From positions 100,690-164,689 of the forward strand of contig NDFF03000020.1 of NCBI GenBank assembly GCA_002150815.3: 64,000 nucleotides of DNA. Reading direction: 5' to 3'. How positions within the stretch are numbered: position 1 is the first letter of the stretch; every line of letters starts with the position of its first letter. Shown here piece after piece: positions 54,588 to 64,000 of this stretch. The notes under the pieces are model-generated. The model worked only from the letters and a program-made list of their open reading frames with translations. It searched no databases and was not told the origin of the DNA. A program made the position numbers and the translations under genes. The DNA comes from Grammothele lineata (Eukaryota > Basidiomycota > Agaricomycetes > Polyporales > Polyporaceae).

Positions 54588-56597
54588 ATGAGCGGATGTG
54601 CGTCCTCGCTGCTCTCTTCTGTTGCGCTCGCTGACGACTTCCGTTCCAGTCCGGTTTTTGAATCTCGTCCGACCGTTTTTGCCCATTCTCCCCGAGGTAT
54701 CGTCCCCTGACCGCAAGGTAAGCCCGTACCGTCTTTTTCGCCCCGCATACAATCCTCATTCAAGCCGCCTCTTTTCCCCTTTCCTCGTTGTGCTCGCGCG
54801 CGACAGGTTCCGTTCAACCAAAAAGTGCTATGGACCGCCGTCACGCTCCTGATCTTCCTCGTCTGCTCGCAAGTCCCCCTGTACGGCATCATGTCTTCCG
54901 ACTCGGCCGACCCCCTCTACTGGATGCGTGTCATCCTCGCCTCGAACCGCGGTACCCTTATGGAGCTCGGTATCACCCCTATCGTCACGTCCGGCATGAT
55001 CATCCAGCTCCTCGCTGGCGCCAACTTGATCGAGGTTGACTTTTCGCTCAAGGAGGACCGCGCGCTCTTTAGCGGCGCACAGAAGCGTGAGTCATCGTTT
55101 TCGTTGTGCATATGGTTGGTGCGATGGGCAGAAGATGGGATGTAGTCAGGTTGGGGAAGATTTGTCGGCTGCCAGGACGGCTACGTCATGCGCGCGCGAA
55201 GTACTTGTGCTGTCGCGTGCCGAAGGCCTGGTAGCCATGGTTGGACTGTTGCTGAAAGTTGGTCGGGCCGTCGGCGATCTTGCTATATGCTCATCCTTTC
55301 CTGCCGTTTTGTTTCTCTGCTGCGCGAACGAACTTCAAGCTGATCCGCTTCCCCTTTAGTCTTCGCTCTTATCCTCGCTCTCGGCCAGGGCACTGTCTAC
55401 GTCTTTTCCGGAATGTATGGCCAGCCCTCGGACCTCGGCGCCGGTATCTGCCTTCTCCTCATCATCCAGCTCATCTCGGCCTCCCTCATCGTCATCCTCC
55501 TCGATGAGCTCCTCCAGAAGGGCTACGGTCTCGGCTCCGGTATCTCCCTTTTCATCGCCACCAACATCTGTGAGTCCATCGTCTGGAAGGCGTTCTCCCC
55601 CACCACCGTCAACACCGGTCGCGGACCCGAGTTCGAGGGCGCCGTCGTCTCGCTCTTCCACCTCCTCTTCACCTGGAACGACAAGGGCCGCGCTCTCCGC
55701 GAGGCCTTCTGGCGCGAGCGTCTCCCCAATATCATGAACCTCGTCGCGACGATCGCCGTCTTCGCTGTCGTCATCTACCTCCAGGGCTTCCGCATCGAGA
55801 TCCCCGTCAAGAGCAACCGCTTCCGCGGCCAGCGCGGCAGCTACCCCGTCAAGCTCTTCTACACGAGCAACATGCCCATTATGTTGGAGAGCGCGCTCAC
55901 CTCGAACGTGTTCATCATCAGCCAGATGCTCGCCAACCGCTTCCCGAGCAACTTCTTCGTCCGTCTCCTCGGTGTCTGGGAGGTACGTACTGCCATTGGA
56001 GTATCTCTATTCGCGACTCACAGTGCTTTGTAGCCCCTGGAGGACTCGCCTCAGCTCGCGGCCGTGTCTGGCATTGCGTACTACATGTCGCCTCCCCACA
56101 CGCTCACCGCGGCCCTCCTCGACCCCATCCATACGCTTATCTACGTCGCGGTCACCGTCACCGCGTGCGCGATCTTCTCCAAGACGTGGATCGAGGTCTC
56201 CGGCTCTGGCCCGCGTGACATCGCGAAGCAGCTCAAGGACCAGCAGATGGTGCGTCCCCCGTATCTTTCGATTGAGCAGAGAGTCTGACGGCAAAGTGGA
56301 TAGGTTATGGCCGGTCACCGTGAGGGCTCGATGTACAAGGAGCTCAAGCGTGTCGTCCCCACCGCCGCCGCGCTCGGCGGCGCCATCCTCGGTCTCCTCT
56401 CCGTCGTCGCCGACCTGATGGGCGCGATTGGTAGCGGTACCGGTATCCTCATGGCGGTTACCATTATCTACGGCTGTAAGTTGCTCTCGTACGTCTGCGA
56501 TAGCCATAGATACTGACGATCACCGTCTGCAGACTGGGAGATCGGCATGCGCGAGGCGGGTGGGCCCGAGATGGCTGCGCTCGGCGAGCTCTTGTAG
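54588..56597 (+). CDS. SEC61: Sec61 alpha, ER protein-conducting channel
   Basis: Seven exons (54588-54597, 54650-54717, 54807-55086, 55360-55982, 56034-56249, 56304-56475, 56533-56597) encode 477 residues, the usual length. The N terminus [20 protein letters not shown] is the conserved cytosolic helix. The plug and lateral-gate regions are present ([40 protein letters not shown]), as are [35 protein letters not shown] and [15 protein letters not shown]. The protein forms the translocon pore with beta and gamma subunits in the endoplasmic reticulum membrane, with ten membrane helices. The first exon is only ten bases. All introns are short except the fourth (273 bases). Confidence 0.96.
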
Positions 56598-57066
56598 ACG
56601 GACGAGCCACGGGTCCGGGAGTGCGTCTCTTCTCTGGGAGGACGTGCGCCGCCTGTCATTCGGTTGGCAGGCGCGCGCGCGCACGACGGCGGTCGAGCAC
56701 GCACCCCCGTGCCGTGCTCGCACCGAGGACGCGGGTCGCCTGGCGCGAAGAATCAAACACCCGAACGGACACGCGGCGAGGCGGGCGGGTTTGCGGCGAC
56801 GGCTGCTGCGGCTGTGGCTTTATGTGGTCTACTCAGACGGATGCATGCACAAAGTTATGTTACCGGTAGCGCGCGCGAACGCTCGTCTTAATTTAATTCT
56901 GGTGGTCCGCAGGGATTTGCGAGTGAGCAGCAGGCGACGCACGTATGGCTCGTTCGCGTACGGTACCGTCTATTCATCAAGTCTACACAGTATTCTACCC
57001 AACAGCCCCCTTTGTTCCACATCCCGACGCTATGTCGTGAACGACTACCACCCGAAGGCCGCCTGC
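56598..57066. other. Convergent intergenic region after SEC61
   Basis: About 470 bases between convergent genes. It should contain both 3' ends; nothing else is seen. Confidence 0.4.
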
Positions 57067-57913
57067 TCAGATGCCCAAGTACGTCTTCACGTCGGGCGCG
57101 TCATCATCAAAGTCCCCGCGGGGGCGGGAGACCCAGCCGCGCACGACGTCGTCAAAGTAGAGCTCGCTGGGCTTCCAGGTGCTGGCCCCGATCCAGTGCG
57201 CGCCCGTGTAGCGGTCCCACCACTCTACGCGCGCCGTGGATGCGGGCGCGTCGAGCTGGAAGCTGACTACGCACGGTGCGGGCCCGAGGTATTCGTGGCT
57301 GGGCAGGGTTTAGGAAGAGGTGAGCGGGGGTGCTGTGGGTGTTGAATAGGGAGAGGGAGGACGGACCGTTTGGGCGCGATGGCGTTCGACCCGGAGACAA
57401 AGTTGGGGCGGGAGGCGGAGAGCTCTGCGGGGGTCGGAGAGGTGGTGTAGAAGGTGTGGACGAGGAGGTTGAGGTCGTCCCCGCGGCGGAACTTGACCTG
57501 CCAGCGTATGCGTGGCGACGTCGGGTGTGAATGAGGTGGCGGAGAAAAAGAGCTTACCGAAGTCTTGCCTTCGTCTTGCATGTATCCCAGTGGAAGGAGA
57601 AGCGTACCCGAGAATGGCGCTGCGTAGGAGCGGACCGGGGGCTTCTCAATCTCACATTGACATGTCCAGGACGGTTGTATGAGCAGACCGAATCGACGGT
57701 GATAAAACATAACATTCAACGTACTTCCCATGCGACTTGTTTGTGAAGCAGATCCTTCAACGCCTCTCCGACCTTGCTTCTTTCCCTCTCTAAGCTCTCT
57801 TCCCGCGGTTCCTCGGGGCTCGGTCGACCGTGATGCTTACGCGCCGCTGTGCGCCGCCCAACCCACGCGTTCCGGGTTTCGTCTGTCCATTCGCGCTGTC
57901 GTTTGGACGACAT
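57067..57913 (-). CDS. Conserved-looking protein of unknown function
   Basis: Exons 57913-57725, 57650-57558, 57497-57367 and 57298-57067 join in phase to 214 residues. The first exon is charged and probably helical (REWTDETRNAWVGRR, LERERSKVGEALKD). Later exons have PFSGTLLLPLGYMQDEGKT, VKFRRGDDLNLLVHTFYTTS, YLGPAPCVVSFQLDAP and RVEWWDRYTGAHWIGAS, ending DDDAPDVKTYLGI. Strand-like alternation suggests a compact beta-rich domain. No signal peptide or membrane segment is seen. I do not recognise the family. The clean splice phases and codon bias make the gene itself likely. Confidence 0.72.
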
Positions 57914-58302
57914 CTACTCAATATGCGAAGTTAGGACGTTTCGTAAGATGGCGGGAGAGGCGGGTACTTGCTGATTGAGTGGAAGAAAGCTCACCAACAA
58001 AAAGTAAGTCGCGGCGGATCGATCGCAAAGACCCGACGGAACCATCGAACGCTCATACCGGTGAGCTACATTGTTATATAAGAGGGGTGTTTCGACAATC
58101 CATAAGGGATCTGACGTATTCTGAAGGACTTCGGTTTTTACTCCCTGGGACGACTGCATGTCCTCCAAGTTATGCTACATACAATTACAACGCTACGAGA
58201 CGACCAGAGAGCCAATACGTCTGGAGAATCAGAAACCTTGTGGTACAAATACATTAGAAATACAAGTAGCCTTCCTAAACCCCGTGCGCGTCGCGTTCAC
58301 GC
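57914..58302. other. Intergenic region upstream of the unknown gene
   Basis: About 390 bases with no supported gene. It holds the promoter of the unknown gene and the 3' end of the HAM1-domain gene. Confidence 0.4.
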
Positions 58303-60867
58303 TCACAAATCGAATGCGGCACTCCGCCACCCCTCCCGCTGCTGCTCTGCCTTCGTCTTCGCCCCCACAGTGTCCGCCCAGCTCTTCAGCTCACGAACCT
58401 TTCCCTTGACGGTCTCCTTCGCCTGCTGAGCGAGTCCCTTCGCGTCCTGAAGCTTCCCCTGCACGTCCGCCTCCGCCGCACGCTCGTCGAGCCCCTTTGC
58501 GAACGTACCCTTCGGCCCACGCTTCTCCCCGGACAGCACCTGCGGCTCTGCCCCCATCGCGAACTGCGCGCCGGAATCGTCTTTGACGATCCCCGTTCCG
58601 GTCGCCCGCCAGCCCGCGAACAACCCGTGCCCGCCGATGCGCTGGAGGTGCCCCAGCTCGGACCAGAGCCCCCCGACGAGCGAGGCGCCGCGCGGAAGGC
58701 CGGTATCCTCGAAGACGTCAGCGCGGCGGGCGACGTCCCACGCGAAGGCGTCGGCGCCGACGAGGAGCGCGCGGATCTGCTCGCGCAGGACGGTCTGGAG
58801 GGCGTCACGGAGGCGGGAGAGCATGAGCGGGCGGAACATGGAGACGAGGATTTGGTGGTTGGACTCTTTGACGGTGAGCTCGATGTCCTCGGACACTTTG
58901 ACGTCGACGCGCTGGACGTCGAGGAAGCCGGAGCGTTGGGCGCGTTCGTGTCGCCCCTTCGGGGTGTCGGGGATGGAGCGGACGACAATGTCGATGTCGA
59001 CGCCTTGGGGCGGGAGGGTGAATTCGAGGATGCCATTGAACTCGGCGGGCCCAATCGAGGCGGTCTTGTCGTTGTAATAGAACGAGACCTCCTTGAGCTG
59101 GATCTGCAAGCCTTGGAGGTAGATGCGGGTGAGGGTGCCGACGGCGGTGTCCGTCTGGTCGGCGGACGGAGCCTTAATGTCGATGTCCGTGATGTTGCGG
59201 ATGTAAGCGTGGCCGGGAAGGATAGCGAACGTCGAGATGTCGAGGTCTTCGAGTACGAACTCGACCTCATCGTCCTTGTACTCGGTCCTGTGAATGTATG
59301 AGCGAGATGTCTTTGTGAATCGAAAACGCACATACCTGGGGATCGGGATGTCCTTGACGGCAACGGCAAGCTTCGGGAGGTAGACGTTGAAAACGTCTTG
59401 GTAGAACCATGGGGCGCGCTCGACGAGAGTCTGCGCTCCCGTGCTCGCCGCGGTGAGCAACGTGTTCTCGATGTCCTCGCCGAGTCTGCTACGTGCGCGC
59501 CGAACGTTGTTGAGGTCCTCGTCGTTGTCCATGGCGCGCTGGAACGCGGTCGCCTCGCGCCGGAGGGCACGAACGTCCTCCTTCCACTTGCGGCCCTCGT
59601 TGGAGTCCTTGTCGAGCAACGCCTTCCACTCGCGCTTGAGCTCTTCGCGCGTCTGCTGGGCTTCGTCGGAGCGGACGTAGCCGCGCTCGTCGAGCGACTT
59701 GCGAAGGTGCGCGATGAATTGGTCGACCCAGGAGCGTACGGCGGGGTCCTGCTGAATGTCGACGCCGCAGACACGGAGGGCGGCGAAGAAGCCGTCGAGC
59801 GAATGATCGCCGGCGAGACGTTCCACGAACGAACGGAAGCCACGGATCGCGTTGATGAGGTGCTGCTCCGGGGTGGGATCTTGGATGAAGGCGTCGAGGG
59901 AGGTCGCTTGGTTGACATCGCCAGCTGCGTCGAGGGAACGGTTGATCCACTTCTCGAAGAGGTCGAAGATCGTGGTGACGGCGTTGTGGTACGCCTCGTC
60001 GCTCTGAGCGCGGTCACAGACCTGCGTGCAGAGCGTAAGCGCATTCGGTAGCTCAGAACAGGAGTTGGACGACGCTTGAAAAGACGCATATACGCACCTT
60101 ATAATACGCGTCTTGCAGCCGCGAAGTAGTGCGGTTGGCCAGATCCTCCCCAGCCTCTACCGCGGCCTGCCCAACGCCAATAGCCTTCGATCCCACTTCC
60201 TTCGTCGAATCCATGGCGCGCTCGAACTTGGCACGCGCGTCCGCGTCCTCCGGCTCGCTGTCGGCCTTGCGCTTGATGCCGATCTCGTTGCGCTTGCCCT
60301 CCTGAACGTCGCTGTCAACATCGCGAAGGATTTCGGCGGTATTGTGCGCCGAATCGCCAATTTGGTCGGCGGCGTCGGCAATGGCAAGGCGCATGAAGGA
60401 CGCGAAGTCGTGGAATACGGAGCGGCCTTCCTGCGCGAGGTTGTCGGAGACGACGGAGACGAGGGTACGGAGGGAACGCGCGAGAGCACGCGCGTCGGCA
60501 GCGGCTTGGTCCGAGTCGACATCCATGGCGGAGGCAGAGGTGTTGGAAAGATCGGCCTCGGAAAGATGCCATAGGGACTCTTGAACGAGATCGTCGGCTG
60601 AAAAGGGGTCGAATGAAGTTCGAACGCGAGATTGGAGACGAAGGGCTCACCATTCTTGTCGTTTCCTAGCTTCTGATACGCAAGAAGTAGGCCGCGAACG
60701 CCATCCTGGAGCTGCTTGCCTTGCTCGCTCAGCTCACCCACATCCGAAGACGGAACGTTGGTGAGGAAGGGTGAATCGAGGAAACGGTCGATGGCGGTCG
60801 AGAACTGCTGTTGAGAGGGGAGTTTGCCCGCGCCGAACGCGGCTGCGACTGAGGAAGACTTGTCCAT
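58303..60867 (-). CDS. HAM1-domain (BPI-like lipid-binding) protein
   Basis: Exons 60867-60651, 60597-60098, 60051-59336 and 59287-58303 join in phase to 805 residues. The N-terminal half is helical (LPSQQQFSTAIDRFLDSPFL, LRTLVSVVSDNLAQEGRSVF, DHSLDGFFAALRVCGVDIQQ). The second half carries the core of the fungal HAM1-like family: VEFVLEDLDISTFAILPGHA, DIDIVVRSIPDTPKG, ESNHQILVSMFRPLMLSRLR. A lysine- and glutamine-rich tail follows (AQQAKETVKGKVREL). Proteins of this family resemble lipid-binding BPI/TULIP folds. Names derive from a hyphal anastomosis gene, and the molecular role is not settled. The last intron is only 48 bases and open in frame. It shares a 1.0 kb upstream region with the next, divergent gene. 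Confidence 0.88.
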
Positions 60868-61904
60868 GGTTTGTGGAGAGTAGGTGAGACGTCCATACAA
60901 GCAGAACGTCGCTTTATAGGGTTCTTTGTGGATGAACAGGGGCCCACAGCTGGCCGGAGGGTGACGCAGGCTGAGGGGGCCGTGGGGCGCGCAGCGACGT
61001 CATCGATTATGCGTTCGCGTCGACCATGACCCGCTGCAGTCATTGCGGGTGCATTGGCTGGGCAGCGTATAGGAGATGGACAGGGCCGTCGAGAGCAATG
61101 GGGAATATTTGTGCGTGGTTCTAGAACACACATCGCGGCTAATGATGAGGGCGGCGTTGAGTAGGCCGCCCCACCCACACGCGCCCAGGGCCCCGAACCG
61201 CGCCCCCAAGCTCTCAAGGCGTTCGTAGAAAATGCATGTATATTCTAATCGATTCGAAAGTTACACAAGACTTACTACACACCCACGAGGCTACAAGCCA
61301 TGCCCCGTCAAGCCGCTAGAGTCCTAGTAGCACTCATCCGGCGATCCGACCCATACTCCATGCTCAAGTTTGAGGACTTGCAGTGATGATCGGGGGTGCT
61401 ATAACGAGAGAACAGATGTATCGGAGAACAGATACATCGCACGAGCGCAGAACGGCAGGCGAGCGATATTGAACCCGACGAGACGATGGTGGAGGAAGAC
61501 AAGAGGCTATTGGCGTCTACGCGGGACGCTGCTCCGGGCCTTTCTTCCGACAGGCTCGTAGTTTCGCCCTCGCGCGCGTTCGCGTTTGCGCTCGCCGTGC
61601 TCCCCCAGCCTATGATCACTGGCTACACGTTCTCATCCACTGTCTCTAATGTCTACCAGACGTTAACCATTCGCGCTGCTTCCTTCGTACACTTCCTGTA
61701 GGCCGTCTGACACGTGACTGCCTCGAGGCTGGCCTCGCGTTTGTCGCTCGCAGAACGATCTTCACTCCTCCGATACCCTTGTCTCCGATACCCCTCGCGA
61801 CTCTATTCCTCACATCCTGGACTGTGCATACCCCTGTCGCTTTCGACGGATCTCGAACGCGACTCCTGCTGGATCAACACAAGTACTGATAGGTGCCCCA
61901 CAAG
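60868..61904. other. Shared divergent promoter region, 1.0 kb
   Basis: Lies between the HAM1-domain gene (minus) and the helical unknown gene (plus), so it holds both promoters. A short direct repeat (gagaacagat near 61408 and 61424) is present. No gene is supported. Confidence 0.45.
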
Positions 61905-63360
61905 ATGGCGGACGCGGGCTCCCTCCCGTCCTACGACTCCGCTCAAGCCGCGCAGCGCGCCGGAAAGGAGCTCAAGACTAGCTTTGAAGCGCTCAAGAGC
62001 TCGCACAACGACATACAAGAGCTCTTCAAGACCGTCAAGAGCCAACTTCAGAACACGCCGGAGCTCGGAGATCACCATCCGCTCGTGCAGAAGTGGGACG
62101 AACTACGCTCGGTACGTCCGTTATTCTATCGGTGGGGATGTATGATATCGACATTGCGCATGGCCTAGCGACACAAGCGCATCTTCCGCGACTCGCAGCA
62201 GAACGCGGGGATGTGTTCGCGCTTCCTCAGGAGTGAGTAATTTACGTCTGGTTTCAATGGCGCGAATCGTGCGCGCGGACATAGGCTAATTGATATGTTC
62301 GCGCAGATTTTGGAGACATTCTTGTTCCCCTATCTCAATCATCGGACGTACCAATAGAGCAGAAGCGGGTTATGATCGATAAGTTCTTAGAGGTATGTCC
62401 GCTATCCGCTCGCCTGCCCTCAATTATGCCTCAAACGCTTGCACGCCCTCGCGCAGACGATACCCGTACACATGGAAAGTGCGCGCGAGACCGCGGAGAA
62501 CTTCAACGAGCTCGCGAAGGACGTAGAGGTGTTCCCCCGCAAGGTCGCCGCTGCCCTCAAGGTCAAGGCCGAATCTGCAGGACTCTTCGAGAGCGTCTGG
62601 AATTGGCTTACCCGGTACGTCTTCTAATTCTCGTATACGAATCGCTCTTCCGACGCCCGCCGCACATTGTTGTTAGGTTGTGCTTGGAGATATGGAGGGT
62701 ACGTTTGCTAGGACGCGACGTTTGCTCGAGCTAATGCTGATCCCCCTATTCTAGTTGTTGAACGGCATGCTCAACAAGCTCATCAATATCTTCAAGACCG
62801 CGCTGGAGAGAATCGACAAGTTGCAGTTCAACACGTGCTGTACGTCGTTCTCTTCCAACCTACGTCACCGCCCATCGATATCTAACCACCGCGTCCATAG
62901 TTGGGGTCTCGCTCGACGTCCATCTCCGCCCTCACTGTAAGTACGCCATCCACAACGTCTCTCGTTCTTCGCGCGCGAGTTTAAACATATTCCGCACAGT
63001 TCCATCAATCGAACCCCTGCCCCTCAAGGATCGCGAGAAGGACGGCCCCCTGACCGCGCGCGAGCTCTTGCGCGAAGTTGAAGATAACGCCGAAACTCTC
63101 GCGAGCAAGCTCTCCGCCTTCGAGAGCGCATGGCATGTTGTCGGCAACGCGTGCTCGCAGCTCTCGGCAGACTTAGAGCTCGCGAAGAGCTTCACGGCTG
63201 TGAGTGCCGCGGGCCATATGCACGTCGAGGGTAGTGTACTGATTCGTGTTTTCAGAGCCCCCCGCCGGTACCGCAAGCGGTAGATAGCAGTTTAAGAGCA
63301 GCGACGCTCGTGCACGAGCCGCTTGTTGAGTGCTTAGGGTCGTATTCACTTTGCAATTGA
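61905..63360 (+). CDS. Helical protein of unknown function
   Basis: Nine exons (61905-62111, 62169-62232, 62307-62392, 62457-62614, 62677-62698, 62755-62839, 62901-62936, 63000-63199, 63256-63360) join in phase to 320 residues, with one exon of 22 bases. The protein is mostly amphipathic helix: GKELKTSFEALKSSHNDIQE, DIQELFKTVKSQL, ARETAENFNELAKDVEVF, LNKLINIFKTALERIDKLQF, AFESAWHVVGNACSQLSADL. A tethering or bundle-forming role is possible. I do not recognise the family. The last exon is the least certain, since its coding bias weakens toward the stop. It is transcribed divergently from the HAM1-domain gene. Confidence 0.68.
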
Positions 63361-63936
63361 GTGTTGCCCGGTAAGTCGATAATTAGCCCTGTCCTTCTAC
63401 TCTAACGTGTATGCGCTGTCGATAGGTTGCTTGCATATTAGAAGTGTTGCAGCATGCCATTTGAGTGGTAGCTCTTCCCGTGTACAGACGTGTGCAGCAG
63501 CCACGAGACCATGAGGCTAGTATGATCAAGACAATCGACATGTACGTATGTAGAACACGTCCATCATGGAATATTTGTTGTATTACAACGATCGTACCCG
63601 AGTTGTGTGTCTACTTGTAAAGGCCCGACCGCGAGCTGGGCTCGCGGTCCGAAGCGCCCAATGGGCACGCGAGATCGGGATCGGAGCAGCGTCCGGAACG
63701 CAGACGCCCAGCCGGGCTGGGCGTGGTCACGGTGGCTGAGGAACTGTATAGTTCCTCCGTGAGGTTGAGTTTCGGGCGCTAGGCAGACGAGAACCTTAGT
63801 CTACTATTCATCACACCACCGCTGTACTTGTCCCCTGTCGAATATAGGGTTTACGAGTCTGGCACGGTGTGAACCCCTTTGAAACCCTTTCATCTTTTTT
63901 GACTCCCACTCTATCTTCGTTGGACAAGGCCTCTGC
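63361..63936. other. Intergenic region with clustered hairpins
   Basis: Holds three strong inverted repeats between 63627 and 63762 (separate entry). No coding gene is supported before 63937. Confidence 0.45.
63627..63762. repeat. Cluster of three hairpin-forming inverted repeats
   Basis: Stem 1 is gaccgcgagc with gctcgcggtc (63627-63649, three-base loop). Stem 2 is acgcccagcc with ggctgggcgt (63704-63724). Stem 3 is gaggaact with agttcctc (63738-63757), flanked by tcacgg and ccgtga with a small bulge. All are perfect within the stems. This could be a structured RNA, a control region or part of a mobile-element terminal repeat. Confidence 0.7.
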
Positions 63937-64000
63937 ATGACGACCCCCAGCGAACACCAGTCACCCGAGCCCAGAAGGGACACGCCCCCTCACCTCAGCA
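63937..64000 (+). CDS. Possible 5' end of a gene running off the window
   Basis: An ATG at 63937 opens a frame that stays open to the end (MTTPSEHQSPEPRRDTPPHL). Its Pro/Ser/Glu-rich start resembles a disordered N terminus. Only 21 codons are visible, so this is weak. Confidence 0.25.
   Translation, partial: MTTPSEHQSPEPRRDTPPHLS

Noticed and set aside
58386..60089. 567-codon open frame on the minus strand inside the HAM1-domain gene
   Set aside because: It is an out-of-frame shadow of the HAM1-domain gene, made of low-complexity Ser/Arg/Pro text; the true frame joins four exons with family motifs.
1..64000. CRISPR arrays, bacterial operons, rRNA genes
   Set aside because: No regularly spaced repeats and no ribosomal RNA sequence were seen; the gene structures are eukaryotic.

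Overview
The window looks like nuclear DNA of a basidiomycete, most likely an agaricomycete. Genes are GC-rich and broken by many 46-120 bp introns with GTRNGT-type donors. The left half carries a large family of BTB proteins of the kind expanded in mushroom-forming fungi, and the core genes (ATG7, Sec61 alpha, ribosomal P1, a HAM1-domain protein) have fungal structures. Exon coordinates below come from manual splice-site reading, reading frame and comparison between paralogues inside the window. No transcript data or database search was available.

Layout. Positions 1-43.4 kb are an accessory, duplication-rich region. It holds a divergent EthD-like gene (1.1-2.2 kb), a tandem plus-strand run of BTB genes (4.1-15.6 kb) with a membrane-protein gene inside it, an EthD-like gene, a membrane-anchored aspartic protease and a long single-pass membrane protein (17.6-25.8 kb, all minus), and a run of minus-strand membrane-protein/BTB genes (27.0-36.9 kb). 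These are followed by a second EthD-like gene (38.1 kb) and two more BTB loci (40.0-43.4 kb), one with an in-frame stop. Relics lie between these genes: EthD (3.5 kb), BTB tails (9.0, 13.1 and 39.2 kb) and an aspartic-protease tail (37.2 kb). From 44.8 kb the content becomes mostly conserved: ribosomal protein P1, a short Zn2Cys6 protein and its relic, one more BTB gene, a FunK1-like fragment, ATG7, Sec61 alpha, an unknown protein, a HAM1-domain protein and a helical unknown protein.

The main discovery candidate is a two-gene cassette present three times: 9.6-13.1 kb (+), 30.2-27.0 kb (-) and 36.9-33.5 kb (-). Each copy is a BTB gene followed 0.53-0.64 kb downstream on the same strand by a gene for a short Ser/Thr-rich, single-pass membrane protein. 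All three membrane proteins have a Pro-rich tail with the motifs PPPSY (PPxY class, WW ligand) and RPLPPLP (class I SH3 ligand). Intergenic DNA, and in two copies the 3' flank, is homologous too, so the pair has been duplicated as a unit and kept together. The BTB partners share an unnamed C-terminal Cys/Trp module (CxxC ... WC ... WCxxC). A membrane-bound scaffold working with a BTB adaptor, possibly linked to ubiquitin ligase, is an inference.

A second event is an inverted segmental duplication. The aspartic-protease 3' end plus the EthD-like gene at 19.3-17.6 kb recurs at 37.2-38.8 kb. There the EthD copy is intact and about 93% identical in protein, while the protease copy is only a relic.
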